A DNA stretch of 64,000 nucleotides from VXMT01 sp965204835 (GTDB lineage Bacteria; Chloroflexota; Dehalococcoidia; UBA2979): the NCBI GenBank assembly GCA_965204835.1, contig OZ242017.1, forward strand, positions 1,364,001 to 1,428,000. Direction: 5' to 3'. The position numbers and the translations under genes are program-made. Under the pieces are notes generated by a model. That model did no database searches. It saw nothing but the letters and a program-made list of their open reading frames with translations, and was not told the DNA's origin. This document shows, one piece after another, positions 56,313 through 64,000 of the stretch. Within the stretch, counting starts at the first letter, position 1. Each line of letters opens with the position of its first letter.

Positions 56313-56981
56313 ATGACCGACTCGCTTGCCGCGCTGCACGACGAGATCGTCGCGTGCCGGGCGTGCCCGCGGCTCGTCGAGTGGCGCGAGGAGGTCGCGC
56401 GCGAGAAGCGCGCGGCGTACCGCGATTGGGAGTACTGGGGCCGGCCGGTACCCGGCTTCGGCGACCCCGATGCGCGGCTCGTGATCGTGGGCCTCGCGCC
56501 TGCCGCGCACGGCGCGAATCGCACCGGGCGCGTCTTCACGGGCGACCGCTCCGGCGACTGGCTGTTCGGCGCGATGCACCGCGCGGGCTTCGCCAACCAG
56601 CCCACCGCCGAGCACCGCGACGACGACCTCGCGCTCCTCGACGCCTACGTGCTCGCGGCTGTGCGCTGCCCGCCCCCGAAGAACCGCCCGACGACCGAGG
56701 AGCGCGACCGCTGCCGGCCCTTCCTCGAACGCGAGCTGGCGCTGCTCCCGAAGCAGCGCGTGCTGCTCGCCCTCGGCGGGTGGGCGCTCGGCGTCCTCGC
56801 GAGCGTCGAGGGGCTCAGGCCGCGGCCTAAGTTCGGGCACGGCGCGGAGTTCGAGCTGCCGGACGGGCGCGTGGTGCTGTGCTCGTACCACCCGAGCCAG
56901 CAGAACACGTTCACCGGCCGCCTCACCGAGCCGATGTTCGACGCGGTGTTCGCCCGCGCCCGCGAACTCGTCGGGGCGTAG
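56313..56981 (+). CDS. Family-5 uracil-DNA glycosylase (UdgB type), Fe-S
   Basis: 222 residues, ATG after GGGAGG. Fe-S cysteines are C15, C18, C119 and C134 (ACRACPRL, AVRCPPPKNR, RDRCRPF). Motif 1 is GLAPAAHGANRTGR (60-73) and motif 2 is YHPSQQNTFTGR (192-203), the family-5 rather than family-4 pattern. It removes uracil and other deaminated bases, important in a high-GC genome. It stands alone. Confidence 0.94.
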   Translation: MTDSLAALHDEIVACRACPRLVEWREEVAREKRAAYRDWEYWGRPVPGFGDPDARLVIVGLAPAAHGANRTGRVFTGDRSGDWLFGAMHRAGFANQPTAEHRDDDLALLDAYVLAAVRCPPPKNRPTTEERDRCRPFLERELALLPKQRVLLALGGWALGVLASVEGLRPRPKFGHGAEFELPDGRVVLCSYHPSQQNTFTGRLTEPMFDAVFARARELVGA

Positions 56982-56990
56982 GGGCGCCGC

Positions 56991-57641
56991 TCAGCGGGGC
57001 GGTAGACCCTCGATGAACCGCACGACGGCGTCCGCGGCCCCGTCGAGGTTGTCGTCGAGCGTGTGGCCGGAGCGCTTGCGCGGCACGAACGAGTGGTCGC
57101 CGTCGGGCACCCAGTGGAAGTCGATGGTCGCGGCGAGGTCGTAGCCCGCGACCGCCTCGCGGCCACCGAAGCGGTCGCGCTCGCCCTGGCAGATCAGCAT
57201 CGGCGCGCGCAGGTCGCCGAGGTGGCCCGTGCGCGGGCCCGACGAACTCCGCGGCGGCTCGAACGGGTAGCCGAGCACGACGAGCCCCGCCACGTTCGCC
57301 TCGTCGGCCACGGCGGTGGCGACGCGCCCGCCCATCGACTTGCCGCCGATAACCAGCCGCGAGGGGTCGCCGAGCGCGGCGATCACCTCCCACCACGACT
57401 CGAGCAGGATGCGAGGCGCGTTCGGTGCGCGCTTGCGGCCGGTCGCGCGCTGCACGCGCATGTACGGGAAGTCGAAGCGGACCACCGCGATGCCCGCGGC
57501 GGCGACGCGCTCAGCCACGCCCGTCATGAACGGCGCGTCCATCGCCAGGCCCGCGCCGTGGGCGAGCACGAGCGTCCATGCCGCGTCGGCGGGCCCGTCG
57601 CGCAGGAGATCGAGGGGCGGGGTGTCGGTGCTCGCGGGCAT
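56991..57641 (-). CDS. Alpha/beta hydrolase (KANL3/Tex30-like)
   Basis: 216 residues, ATG. Oxyanion HGAGLAMDAPFM, nucleophile S102 in GGKSMGGR, acid D156 in QGERDRFGG and His H183 in DGDHSFVP form a complete triad. This small family matches KANL3/Tex30-type hydrolases of unknown substrate. A TAGCCT box ends six bases before the ATG, overlapping the -10 box of the divergent SDR gene. Confidence 0.9.
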   Translation of the reverse strand: MPASTDTPPLDLLRDGPADAAWTLVLAHGAGLAMDAPFMTGVAERVAAAGIAVVRFDFPYMRVQRATGRKRAPNAPRILLESWWEVIAALGDPSRLVIGGKSMGGRVATAVADEANVAGLVVLGYPFEPPRSSSGPRTGHLGDLRAPMLICQGERDRFGGREAVAGYDLAATIDFHWVPDGDHSFVPRKRSGHTLDDNLDGAADAVVRFIEGLPPR

Positions 57642-57647
57642 GGGCTC

Positions 57648-57657
57648 AGGCTATCCT
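57648..57657. promoter_or_regulatory. Overlapping divergent -10 boxes
   Basis: Minus TAGCCT (57653-57648) for the hydrolase and plus TATCCT (57652-57657) for the SDR share two bases. Polymerase should not bind both at once, suggesting mutually exclusive firing. Confidence 0.5.
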
Positions 57658-57693
57658 CGGCGCGTAACTCCCGGTCCGTGAAAGGTGGCGGCG

Positions 57694-58434
57694 ATGCGGC
57701 TCGAAGGCAAGGTGGCGATGGTGACGGGCGCGGGCTCGGGCATCGGGCGCGCCACGGCGGTGACACTCGCCCGCGAGGGCGCGGCGGTGATGTGCGCCGA
57801 CCTCAACCTCGGCGGCGCGCTTGAGACCGCCCGGACCATCGAGGCGGCGGGGGGACAGGCCGTCGCGCGCGAGCTCAACGTCCGCGCCGAGGGGAGCGTG
57901 CGCGACGCGCTGGAGGCGACCGCCGGCGAGCTCGGCGCGCTGCACATCCTCGTCAACAACGCGGGCATCGGCGGCCGCGACCACACGTGGGACGACCTCA
58001 TCGAGGTGAACCTGAACGGCGTCTACTACGGCCTCAAGCACGGCGCGCCGCTGATCGAGGCATTCGGCGGCGGCTCCATCGTCAGCCTCTCCTCGATCCT
58101 CGGGCTGATCGGCATCCCCGGCGCGAACGACGACGGCACGGGGTACACGGCGTCGAAGCACGGTGTCGTCGGGCTGACCCGCGCCTACGCGCTGCAGTAC
58201 GCGCCGCGAGGAGTGCGCGTGAACTGCGTGAACCCCGGCTTCGTCGAGACGCCGCTCACGGCGCCGCTGTGGGACGACCCGGACCGCCTCGAGAACACCA
58301 CCGCGCGCCACCCCATCGGGCGGCTCGGGCAGCCGGAGGAGATCGCGAACGCGATCCTGTTCCTGGTGAGCGAGGATGCCTCGTTCATCACGGGCGTCGC
58401 GCTGCCCGTCGACGGCGGCTACACGGCGCAGTAG
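57694..58434 (+). CDS. Short-chain dehydrogenase/reductase
   Basis: 246 residues from the ATG at 57694, with an AAAGG about eight bases upstream. NAD(P)-binding TGAGSGIG (11-18), NNAG (88-91), catalytic Ser about 133/134, Tyr151 and Lys155 (YTASK), and PGFVETPLTAPLW. An acidic D36 after the second strand (CADLN) favours NAD over NADP. Substrate unknown. Confidence 0.92.
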   Translation: MRLEGKVAMVTGAGSGIGRATAVTLAREGAAVMCADLNLGGALETARTIEAAGGQAVARELNVRAEGSVRDALEATAGELGALHILVNNAGIGGRDHTWDDLIEVNLNGVYYGLKHGAPLIEAFGGGSIVSLSSILGLIGIPGANDDGTGYTASKHGVVGLTRAYALQYAPRGVRVNCVNPGFVETPLTAPLWDDPDRLENTTARHPIGRLGQPEEIANAILFLVSEDASFITGVALPVDGGYTAQ

Positions 58435-58456
58435 CGCGTGTCGGGGGTTCCGCCCG

Positions 58457-59821
58457 TCACTCCAGTCGGCGCAGCAGGGGCGACGAGGCGAGGAAGCCGA
58501 GGCTGAAGACGACGAGCAGCGCGGCCATCCCGCCGAGCGCCCACTGTGCACCCACGGCCTCGGCGACCAGCCCGATCACGAACGCGCCGAGCGACATGAG
58601 GCTGATCTGCGTCATGTAGATCGACATCACGCGCCCTCGGTACGCGTTCTCCGTGTACGTCTGCAGCAGCACGTTGCCGAGCGCCTGCCGCCCCGCGCTG
58701 CCGACGCCGACGAAGAACATGAACACCCCGCCCACCCAGATCGACGGCGAGGCCGAGAAGCCGATCAGCGCGAACCCCATCAGCAGGCCGCTCGTCAGCA
58801 ACAGCAGCCCTCGGCGCTTCGGGGGCAGCGAGGCGAGCGTGAGCGCGCCGACGAGCGAGCCGACACCGCCGACCGAGATGAGGATGCCGAGCTCCTCCGG
58901 CCCGCCTCCGAAGATCTCCTCGACGAACCCGGGGAGCATCAGCAGGTAGGGCATCGCGAGGATCGAGATGACGAAGGTCATGGAGAGCAGCAGCAGGATC
59001 GTCGCGTCGCCGCGGATGTAGCGCAGGCCCTCGGTGAGCGCGCCGCCGCCGCCTCGCGCCCTCGCCGGCCGGCCGCCGCCCTCGTGCCGCAGACGCACGG
59101 GCGCGAGCGCGGTGACGGCGACGAGGTACATGGCAGTCATGATGAAGTACAGCGCCTCCGCGCCCACCCACGCGATGAGGAAGCCACCGGCGGCGGGGCC
59201 GGAGAGCCGCATCAGGTTCATGCCCGCCGCCTGCAGCGAGACGGCGTTCATGAGCCGCTCCATCCCGACCACCTCGGGCAGGATCGACTGCCTCGACGGC
59301 ATCATGAGCGCCATCACGACCCCCTGCGCCGCGCCGGCCGCGAGGAGGTACGGGAACGTCAGCATGTCGGCGACGAGCAGCATCGCGACGCACAGCGCGA
59401 CGAGCGCGCTCACGGCCTGCCCGACCTGCAGCACGAGCTTCTTCGGGAGCCGGTCGGCGATCACGCCGCCGTAGAGCGAGAGCGCGAGCATGGGGATGGC
59501 GTTCGCAAGCCCGATCGCGCCGAGGGCCGCGAACGAGCCGGTGAGGTCGAATGCTAGGTAGCCGCGCGCGAGCATCTGCATGTTCATCGCGGCCATCTGG
59601 CCGAGCAGCGCGAGGTAGAACCACCGGAAGTCGCGGTCACCCAGCGATTCGAAGGTGCGCAGCTGGAACCCCCCGCCCTGGTCGTCGGACGGCGTGGCTG
59701 CGGCCGCGGGCGAGGCGGGTCCGGGTGGTACGGCCTCCACCACAGGCGCGGGCTCGGGACGGGCGGCGTCGGCGATGCCCGCGTGCGTGGTCCGTGCGAC
59801 CGGGATCGGCGAGGTGGTCAC
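58457..59821 (-). CDS. MFS transporter, MFS_3/EntS-like exporter
   Basis: 454 residues, GTG start. About 65 residues of Ala/Pro-rich and acidic sequence precede 12 predicted TM helices beginning at FRWFYLALLGQMAAMNMQ. Features are LANAIPMLALSLYGGVIADR, PSRQSILPEVVGMERLMNA and GNVLLQTYTENAYRGRVMSI, which fit the enterobactin-exporter/macrolide-efflux group. It converges with the SDR gene (22-base gap). Substrate unknown. Confidence 0.88.
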   Translation of the reverse strand: MTTSPIPVARTTHAGIADAARPEPAPVVEAVPPGPASPAAAATPSDDQGGGFQLRTFESLGDRDFRWFYLALLGQMAAMNMQMLARGYLAFDLTGSFAALGAIGLANAIPMLALSLYGGVIADRLPKKLVLQVGQAVSALVALCVAMLLVADMLTFPYLLAAGAAQGVVMALMMPSRQSILPEVVGMERLMNAVSLQAAGMNLMRLSGPAAGGFLIAWVGAEALYFIMTAMYLVAVTALAPVRLRHEGGGRPARARGGGGALTEGLRYIRGDATILLLLSMTFVISILAMPYLLMLPGFVEEIFGGGPEELGILISVGGVGSLVGALTLASLPPKRRGLLLLTSGLLMGFALIGFSASPSIWVGGVFMFFVGVGSAGRQALGNVLLQTYTENAYRGRVMSIYMTQISLMSLGAFVIGLVAEAVGAQWALGGMAALLVVFSLGFLASSPLLRRLE

Positions 59822-59951
59822 GAAGGGCCGCCGCTCACGCCGCGGCCCGGGCCATCGGATATGCGTGGTCGGGGCACGTCGTCAGTGTAGCGATGATCGC
59901 CGGAACGTTCGGCAGGCGCGTCCGTGCGGCGTCGACGCCATAGAATGCGCG

Positions 59952-59974
59952 GCGAGCCGCCTCGGACGGCTCGC
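59952..59974 (+). promoter_or_regulatory. 5' leader hairpin
   Basis: GCGAGCCG (59952-59959) pairs perfectly with CGGCTCGC (59967-59974) around a 7-nt loop. A TAGAAT -10 candidate at 59941-59946 would place the 5' end of the transcript at this hairpin, which could stabilise the mRNA or control translation of the gene at 59993. Confidence 0.4.
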
Positions 59975-59992
59975 ATGGGATCGGGCGGTGCG

Positions 59993-60286
59993 ATGGCTGA
60001 CGTGCGCTTCGTCGGCAAGGCGATGGACGACCTCGCCGACGACTGGCACTGGGTCGTGCTGCGCGGCGCCGAGGAGCTGGAGCCGCGGCTCTACCTCACC
60101 GGCCGCGTCGACACCGTGTGCGGGATCCTGATCTCGGACCGGCCCCGGCGCGTGCGGCTGTTCGACATGGGCGCGCCCGACACCCCGACGTGCCCGCGCT
60201 GCAACGCCGACGGCATCCCGCCGGGCCTGCTCGCCGATGTGCGGGAAGCCCTCGAACAGGCCGAACGGACGCCCGCCGAGGTCTGA
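59993..60286 (+). CDS. Small hypothetical protein with CxxC
   Basis: 97 residues from the ATG at 59993 (an in-frame ATG at 59975 is possible). Mixed alpha/beta with DDWHWVVLRGAEELEPRLYL and PTCPRCNADGIPPGLLAD, one CxxC that could bind zinc in a dimer. The stop is 20 bases before polA on the same strand. No family recognised. Confidence 0.65.
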   Translation: MADVRFVGKAMDDLADDWHWVVLRGAEELEPRLYLTGRVDTVCGILISDRPRRVRLFDMGAPDTPTCPRCNADGIPPGLLADVREALEQAERTPAEV

Positions 60287-60294
60287 CCCGGCGC

Positions 60295-60300
60295 TATACT
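60295..60300 (+). promoter_or_regulatory. -10 box (TATACT) of a likely leaderless polA transcript
   Basis: Near-consensus TATACT, six bases (GCCCTC) before the polA GTG; no Shine-Dalgarno is visible. Confidence 0.6.
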
Positions 60301-60306
60301 GCCCTC

Positions 60307-63153
60307 GTGCCTCTCGACGTATCCGGCCGCCCCGACCTGCTCGTCATCCTGGACTCGCACGGGATCATCTACCGCTCGTACTTCGCGCTGCGCGACACGT
60401 TCGCGAGCACGGTGCGGCGCACGGGCGAGCCGGTGTGGGCGGTCTACGGCTACGCCAACTCGCTGCTCTACGTGCTGGACGAGCTGCACCCCACACACAT
60501 CATCGCCGCGTGGGACGGCCCCGAGCCGACCTTCCGCCACGAGGCCGACGCCGACTACAAGGCGACGCGCCAGCCGATGCCCGACGACCTCAAGCCACAG
60601 GTCGGCCGCGTGCGCGAGGTGCTCGACGCGTTCCGCATCCCGGTCATCGAGGCGCCGGGCTTCGAGGCCGACGACGTGCTCGGGACGCTCGCGCGGCAGG
60701 CCGTGGCGGCGGGCATCGAGACCGTCCTCGTGACGCTCGACAACGACATGGTCCAGCTCGTGGAGCCGGGCGTGAAGGTGCTGATGTACCGCCCGTACCA
60801 GCGCGACTACGTGCTCTACGACGAGGAGCGCGTGCGCGACCGCTGGGGCTTCGCGCCGGCGCAGATGACCGACTACAAGGCGCTCGTCGGCGACAACACC
60901 GACAACATCGCGGGCGTGAAGGGCATCGGCGAGAAGGGCGCGAAGGCGCTCATCGAGCAGTGGGGCACCCTCGAGGGAATGATCGAGCACCTCGACGAAC
61001 TCAAGCCGCCGCGCGCCCAGAAAGCGCTCGCCGCGCAGCTGGACGAGGCCCGGCACTACAAGCACATGGCCACGATCGTGACCGACGCGCCCGGCGTCAC
61101 GCTCGACCTCGATGCCTCGCGGGTGCACGACTACGACCGCGCAGGGGTGCTGAAGCTGTTCCAGGAGCTCGAGTTCCGCTCGCTCGTGAGCCGCCTCCCG
61201 CAGCACGCCGACATGGCCGATGCGCCCGACGGCGCAGAGCAGGTCGAGGGCGCCATCACGCGCGGCGGCGACTACGAGCTCGTCACCACGCCCGAGCGCC
61301 TCGCGGAGGTCGTCGAGGCAGTCCGCGCGGCCGGGCGATTCGGCTTCGACGTCGTCGCCGACGACGAGCACCCGATGCGCGCCGCGTTCGGCCTCGTCGG
61401 CGTGGCGCTGAGCGTCGAGGCGGGCAAGGGGTGGTACGTGCCGTTCGGGCACACGCACGAGCCGCCACCACCGAGCGAGGGACAGCAGGAGTTCAACCTC
61501 GACGCGACGAACGGCGCCGAGCCGCTGCCGCCGCTGGACCAGCTTCCGCGCGACGCGGCCCTCACGGCCCTCGCGCCGCTGTTCACCGACCCGGACATCG
61601 AGCGCGTCGCGCACCACGGCAAGAACCACATGCTCGCCCTCGGCTCCGCGCCGGGCGGCTTCTGGACGGCGGGCATCGACTTCGACACCTCGATCGCCGG
61701 GTACGTGCTCGGCGAGCGCAGCGTCGAGGTGCGCGGGCTGGCCTTCGAGCGGCTCGGGCACGAGCTGGTCGAGGAGAAGACGCTGCTCGGCACCGGGCGC
61801 AAGGCGATCCCGTTCTCGCGCACCGCCCCCGAGGACGCCCGCGACTACGCGGCGGGCAACGCCGACGCCGCGCTGCGGCTCGCCGACGACCTGCGCCCGG
61901 AGCTCGAGGCGACCGAGCTCGACCGCGTCTTCACCGAGCTCGACCTCCCGCACATCCCCGTGCTCGCGCGCATGGAGCAGCGCGGCCTCGCCGTGGACCG
62001 CGAGGCCCTCGGCATCCTCGGCGCGGAGCTGGCCGACGAGGTCGCCACGGCCGAGCACGATGTGTACGAGGCCGTCGGCCACGAGTTCCAGATCGGCTCC
62101 CCGCAGCAGCTCTCGCACGTGCTGTTCGAGGAGCTGGAGCTACCGAAGACGCGCAAGACCGCGACTGGCTGGACCACCGACGCGAACGCCCTCGAACCGT
62201 TGCGCGCCGCGCACCCGGCCGTCGACGCGGTCCTGAAGTGGCGCGAGCTGACCAAGATCAAGTCGACGTACGTCGACACGCTGCCGCTGCAGGTCAACCC
62301 GCACACCGGGCGCGTGCACACCGTCTTCTCGCAGACCGTCGCGGCCACCGGCCGGCTCTCCTCGAACGACCCGAACCTCCAGAACATCCCCGTGCGCACC
62401 GAAGTGGGCAACGCGGTGCGCAGCGCGTTCGTCGCGCGCGACTGCGGCGACGACCCGCTGCTCCTGTCGTTCGACTACTCGCAGATCGAGCTGCGCATCC
62501 TCGCGCACGTCTCGGGTGACGAGGAGCTGCGGACGGCGTTCCGCAACGGCGCGGACATCCACCGTGCGACGGCGTCGCGCGTCTTCGGCGTCGAGCCCGG
62601 CGACGTCGACGCGGAGATGCGCCGTCGGGCGAAGGTGTTCAACTTCGGCGTGCTCTACGGCCTCACGGCGTTCGGGCTCTCTCAGCGCGAGGGCATCCCA
62701 CGCGACGAGGCGGAGGAGTTCATCCGCGCCTACTTCGAGGCCTACCCGGCCGTCGCCAGCTGGCGCGACGACGTGGTCACCGAGGCCCGCGACCGCGGCT
62801 ACGCCGAGACGCTCACGGGCCGCCGCCGCTACATCCCGGAGCTGCGTTCGAGGAACCGCAACCGTCGCATGGCCGCGGAGCGCATCGCGATCAACATGCC
62901 GATCCAGGGCACGGCCGCCGACATCATCAAGATCGCGATGAACGACATCGACGCGGAGCTCATCGAGCACCGCAGGCGCGGCGGCCTCGCCCACATGGTG
63001 CTCCAGGTCCACGACGAGCTGCTGTTCGAGTTGCCGCGCGCCGAGCTGGAGCCGGTGCGCGAGATGGCGCAGCGGCTCATGCCGTCCCTCGAGCTTGCCG
63101 TCCCGCTCGACCTCGACGAGAAGTCGGGGCGCTCGTGGGGCGAGATGGAGTGA
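60307..63153 (+). CDS. polA: DNA polymerase I with inactive 3'-5' exonuclease domain
   Basis: 948 residues, GTG start fixed by the -10 spacing and the family N-terminus (LLVILDSHGIIYRSYFAL). The 5'-3' exonuclease domain (about 1-290) is intact (GFEADDVLGTLAR, TLDNDMVQL, GDNTDNIAGVKGIGEKGA). The proofreading domain has lost its acidic residues: FDVV at 347-350 where DxE is expected, GKNH around 438-441 where an Asp is expected, and YAAGN (514-518) instead of YxxxD. The polymerase has D723 (SFDYSQIELRILAHVSG) and D903 (QVHDELLFE), plus RRRAKVFNFGVLYGLTAFGL. It acts in gap filling and primer removal. Confidence 0.97.
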   Translation: MPLDVSGRPDLLVILDSHGIIYRSYFALRDTFASTVRRTGEPVWAVYGYANSLLYVLDELHPTHIIAAWDGPEPTFRHEADADYKATRQPMPDDLKPQVGRVREVLDAFRIPVIEAPGFEADDVLGTLARQAVAAGIETVLVTLDNDMVQLVEPGVKVLMYRPYQRDYVLYDEERVRDRWGFAPAQMTDYKALVGDNTDNIAGVKGIGEKGAKALIEQWGTLEGMIEHLDELKPPRAQKALAAQLDEARHYKHMATIVTDAPGVTLDLDASRVHDYDRAGVLKLFQELEFRSLVSRLPQHADMADAPDGAEQVEGAITRGGDYELVTTPERLAEVVEAVRAAGRFGFDVVADDEHPMRAAFGLVGVALSVEAGKGWYVPFGHTHEPPPPSEGQQEFNLDATNGAEPLPPLDQLPRDAALTALAPLFTDPDIERVAHHGKNHMLALGSAPGGFWTAGIDFDTSIAGYVLGERSVEVRGLAFERLGHELVEEKTLLGTGRKAIPFSRTAPEDARDYAAGNADAALRLADDLRPELEATELDRVFTELDLPHIPVLARMEQRGLAVDREALGILGAELADEVATAEHDVYEAVGHEFQIGSPQQLSHVLFEELELPKTRKTATGWTTDANALEPLRAAHPAVDAVLKWRELTKIKSTYVDTLPLQVNPHTGRVHTVFSQTVAATGRLSSNDPNLQNIPVRTEVGNAVRSAFVARDCGDDPLLLSFDYSQIELRILAHVSGDEELRTAFRNGADIHRATASRVFGVEPGDVDAEMRRRAKVFNFGVLYGLTAFGLSQREGIPRDEAEEFIRAYFEAYPAVASWRDDVVTEARDRGYAETLTGRRRYIPELRSRNRNRRMAAERIAINMPIQGTAADIIKIAMNDIDAELIEHRRRGGLAHMVLQVHDELLFELPRAELEPVREMAQRLMPSLELAVPLDLDEKSGRSWGEME

Positions 63154-63183
63154 GCCCGGCAGTCCGGCGGGCGCACCGCACCC

Positions 63184-64000
63184 ATGCCTGAACTCCCCGA
63201 GGTCGAGACCATCCGCCGCGACCTCGAGCCGCTCGTGGTCGGCCGCCGCATCGAGCACGTGGCGATCCACGCCGGCGCGGAGCGCGTCGCGATCACGCAC
63301 TCGCCGCGCGAGCTCGAAGCGCAGCTCACCGGCCTGCGCATCGAGCGCCTCGGGCGGCACGGCAAGTACCTGCTGATCGAGCTCGACGACGACCGCACGT
63401 GGGTGGTGCACCTGCGCATGACCGGCCTGCTGCTGCTCCGGCCGCTCGAGGAGCCCTCGGGGCGCTTCGAGCGCGCGCGCATCGACTTCGACGACGGCAC
63501 GGGGCTGCGGTTCGAGGACTCGCGCAAGTTCGGCACCTGGCACCTGGTCGAGGACCCCCGCGAGGCGTTCCCGCGCGCGGGTCCCGATGCGCTCTCGGAC
63601 GAGTTCACCGTGGGCTGGCTGCGCGAGGCGCTGGGGCGTCGCAGCGTCCCGGTGAAGACGGCGCTGCTCGACCAGCGCATAGCGGCGGGCGTCGGCAACA
63701 TCTACGCCGACGAGGCGCTCTGGCTGGCGGGCATCGACCCGCGGGCCGCGTCGAACAGCCTCGGGCCGCGGCGCGTGCGGCGGCTCCACGGGACCGTGCA
63801 GCAGGCGCTCCTCGACGGCCTCGACGACCGCGGCAGCTCGTTCGACCGCTACCGCGACGCGTTCGGGAAGAGCGGGGGCCATCACCTGCGCGTCCATGTG
63901 TTCCGTCGCGACGGCGAGCCGTGCGAGCGTGAGCGCTGCCGCGGCCGCCGCATCACGCGCACGCGCATCGGCGGGCGCGCGACGCACTACTGCGGGAGCT
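63184..64000 (+). CDS. mutM: Formamidopyrimidine-DNA glycosylase, C-terminus beyond window
   Basis: About 272 residues are visible from the ATG at 63184; the stop is outside. The N-terminus MPELPEVETIRRDLEPLVVG has catalytic P2 and E3, GRHGKYLLIEL has the conserved lysine, and the helix-two-turn-helix has LLDQRIAAGVGNIYADEALW. The C-terminal zinc finger reads PCERERCRGRRI ... THYC, with four rather than two residues between the first two Cys. It excises oxidised purines such as 8-oxoG. It lies 30 bases after polA, so the pair forms a repair unit. Confidence 0.96.
   Translation, partial: MPELPEVETIRRDLEPLVVGRRIEHVAIHAGAERVAITHSPRELEAQLTGLRIERLGRHGKYLLIELDDDRTWVVHLRMTGLLLLRPLEEPSGRFERARIDFDDGTGLRFEDSRKFGTWHLVEDPREAFPRAGPDALSDEFTVGWLREALGRRSVPVKTALLDQRIAAGVGNIYADEALWLAGIDPRAASNSLGPRRVRRLHGTVQQALLDGLDDRGSSFDRYRDAFGKSGGHHLRVHVFRRDGEPCERERCRGRRITRTRIGGRATHYCGS

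Overview
The window is about 64 kb of uniformly high-GC bacterial chromosome, densely packed with genes on both strands. I see no insertion sequence, prophage, integrase, CRISPR array or rRNA. Several traits point to Chloroflexota, probably a Dehalococcoidia-like lineage: a YvcK-type protein with an N-terminal membrane anchor, split glycine decarboxylase (gcvPA/gcvPB), DUF2905, PAC2, an FdhF/YdeP-type oxidoreductase, many GTG starts, frequent 4-base start/stop overlaps, and -10 boxes placed about 6 nt before start codons (leaderless mRNAs). This taxonomic placement is inferred from gene content and style only.

Layout. 1-6.8 kb: a LysM lipoprotein cut by the window edge, an M28 peptidase lipoprotein, a small membrane protein, an ATP-dependent hydantoinase/oxoprolinase pair (hyuA-hyuB) and a PIN-toxin/antitoxin pair. 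7.0-13.0 kb: housekeeping block with ribosomal protein L25 (+) facing gatB-yvcK-secG-fmt-rlmN (-). 13.0-15.6 kb: a structured intergenic region, a small Cys-rich protein, a blue-copper lipoprotein and a Fic enzyme under a palindromic promoter. 15.7-17.6 kb: MOSC, PAC2, tRNA-Gly(CCC) and DUF2905. 17.6-22.9 kb: an acyl-CoA-synthetase alpha-like protein with an MFS transporter, tRNA-Leu(TAA), threonine ammonia-lyase and an FMN-binding protein. 23.1-31.2 kb: DNA repair cluster lhr-ku-ligD. 31.2-35.7 kb: glycine cleavage operon gcvT-H-PA-PB. 35.7-37.1 kb: a luciferase-like oxidoreductase and two tiny membrane proteins.

37.2-46.7 kb holds the most unusual locus: two divergent FtsX/MacB-type permeases of about 1,125 residues, two ABC ATPases (one carrying an AbrB/SpoVT-like C-terminal domain) and two small membrane-anchored proteins of unknown function. 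46.7-47.5 kb contains three small genes around a perfect palindrome next to a consensus -10 box. 47.5-52.4 kb: an isocitrate-lyase-superfamily enzyme, a glycine-betaine-type ABC importer and a SAM hydroxide adenosyltransferase. 52.5-56.2 kb is a molybdenum block (fdhD, a formate-dehydrogenase-like molybdoenzyme, mobA). 56.3-64.0 kb: family-5 uracil-DNA glycosylase, an alpha/beta hydrolase, an SDR, an MFS exporter, a small CxxC protein, DNA polymerase I with a decayed proofreading site, and mutM running off the right edge.

Most genes are ordinary. The observations most worth following are: (i) a TATC/GATA palindrome placed one base upstream of the -10 box at two loci 10 kb apart, both next to DUF1640-like small membrane genes; (ii) the leaderless-promoter pattern; (iii) the double giant-permease locus with the ABC-AbrB fusion; and (iv) the dense inverted repeats at 13.1-13.4 kb.
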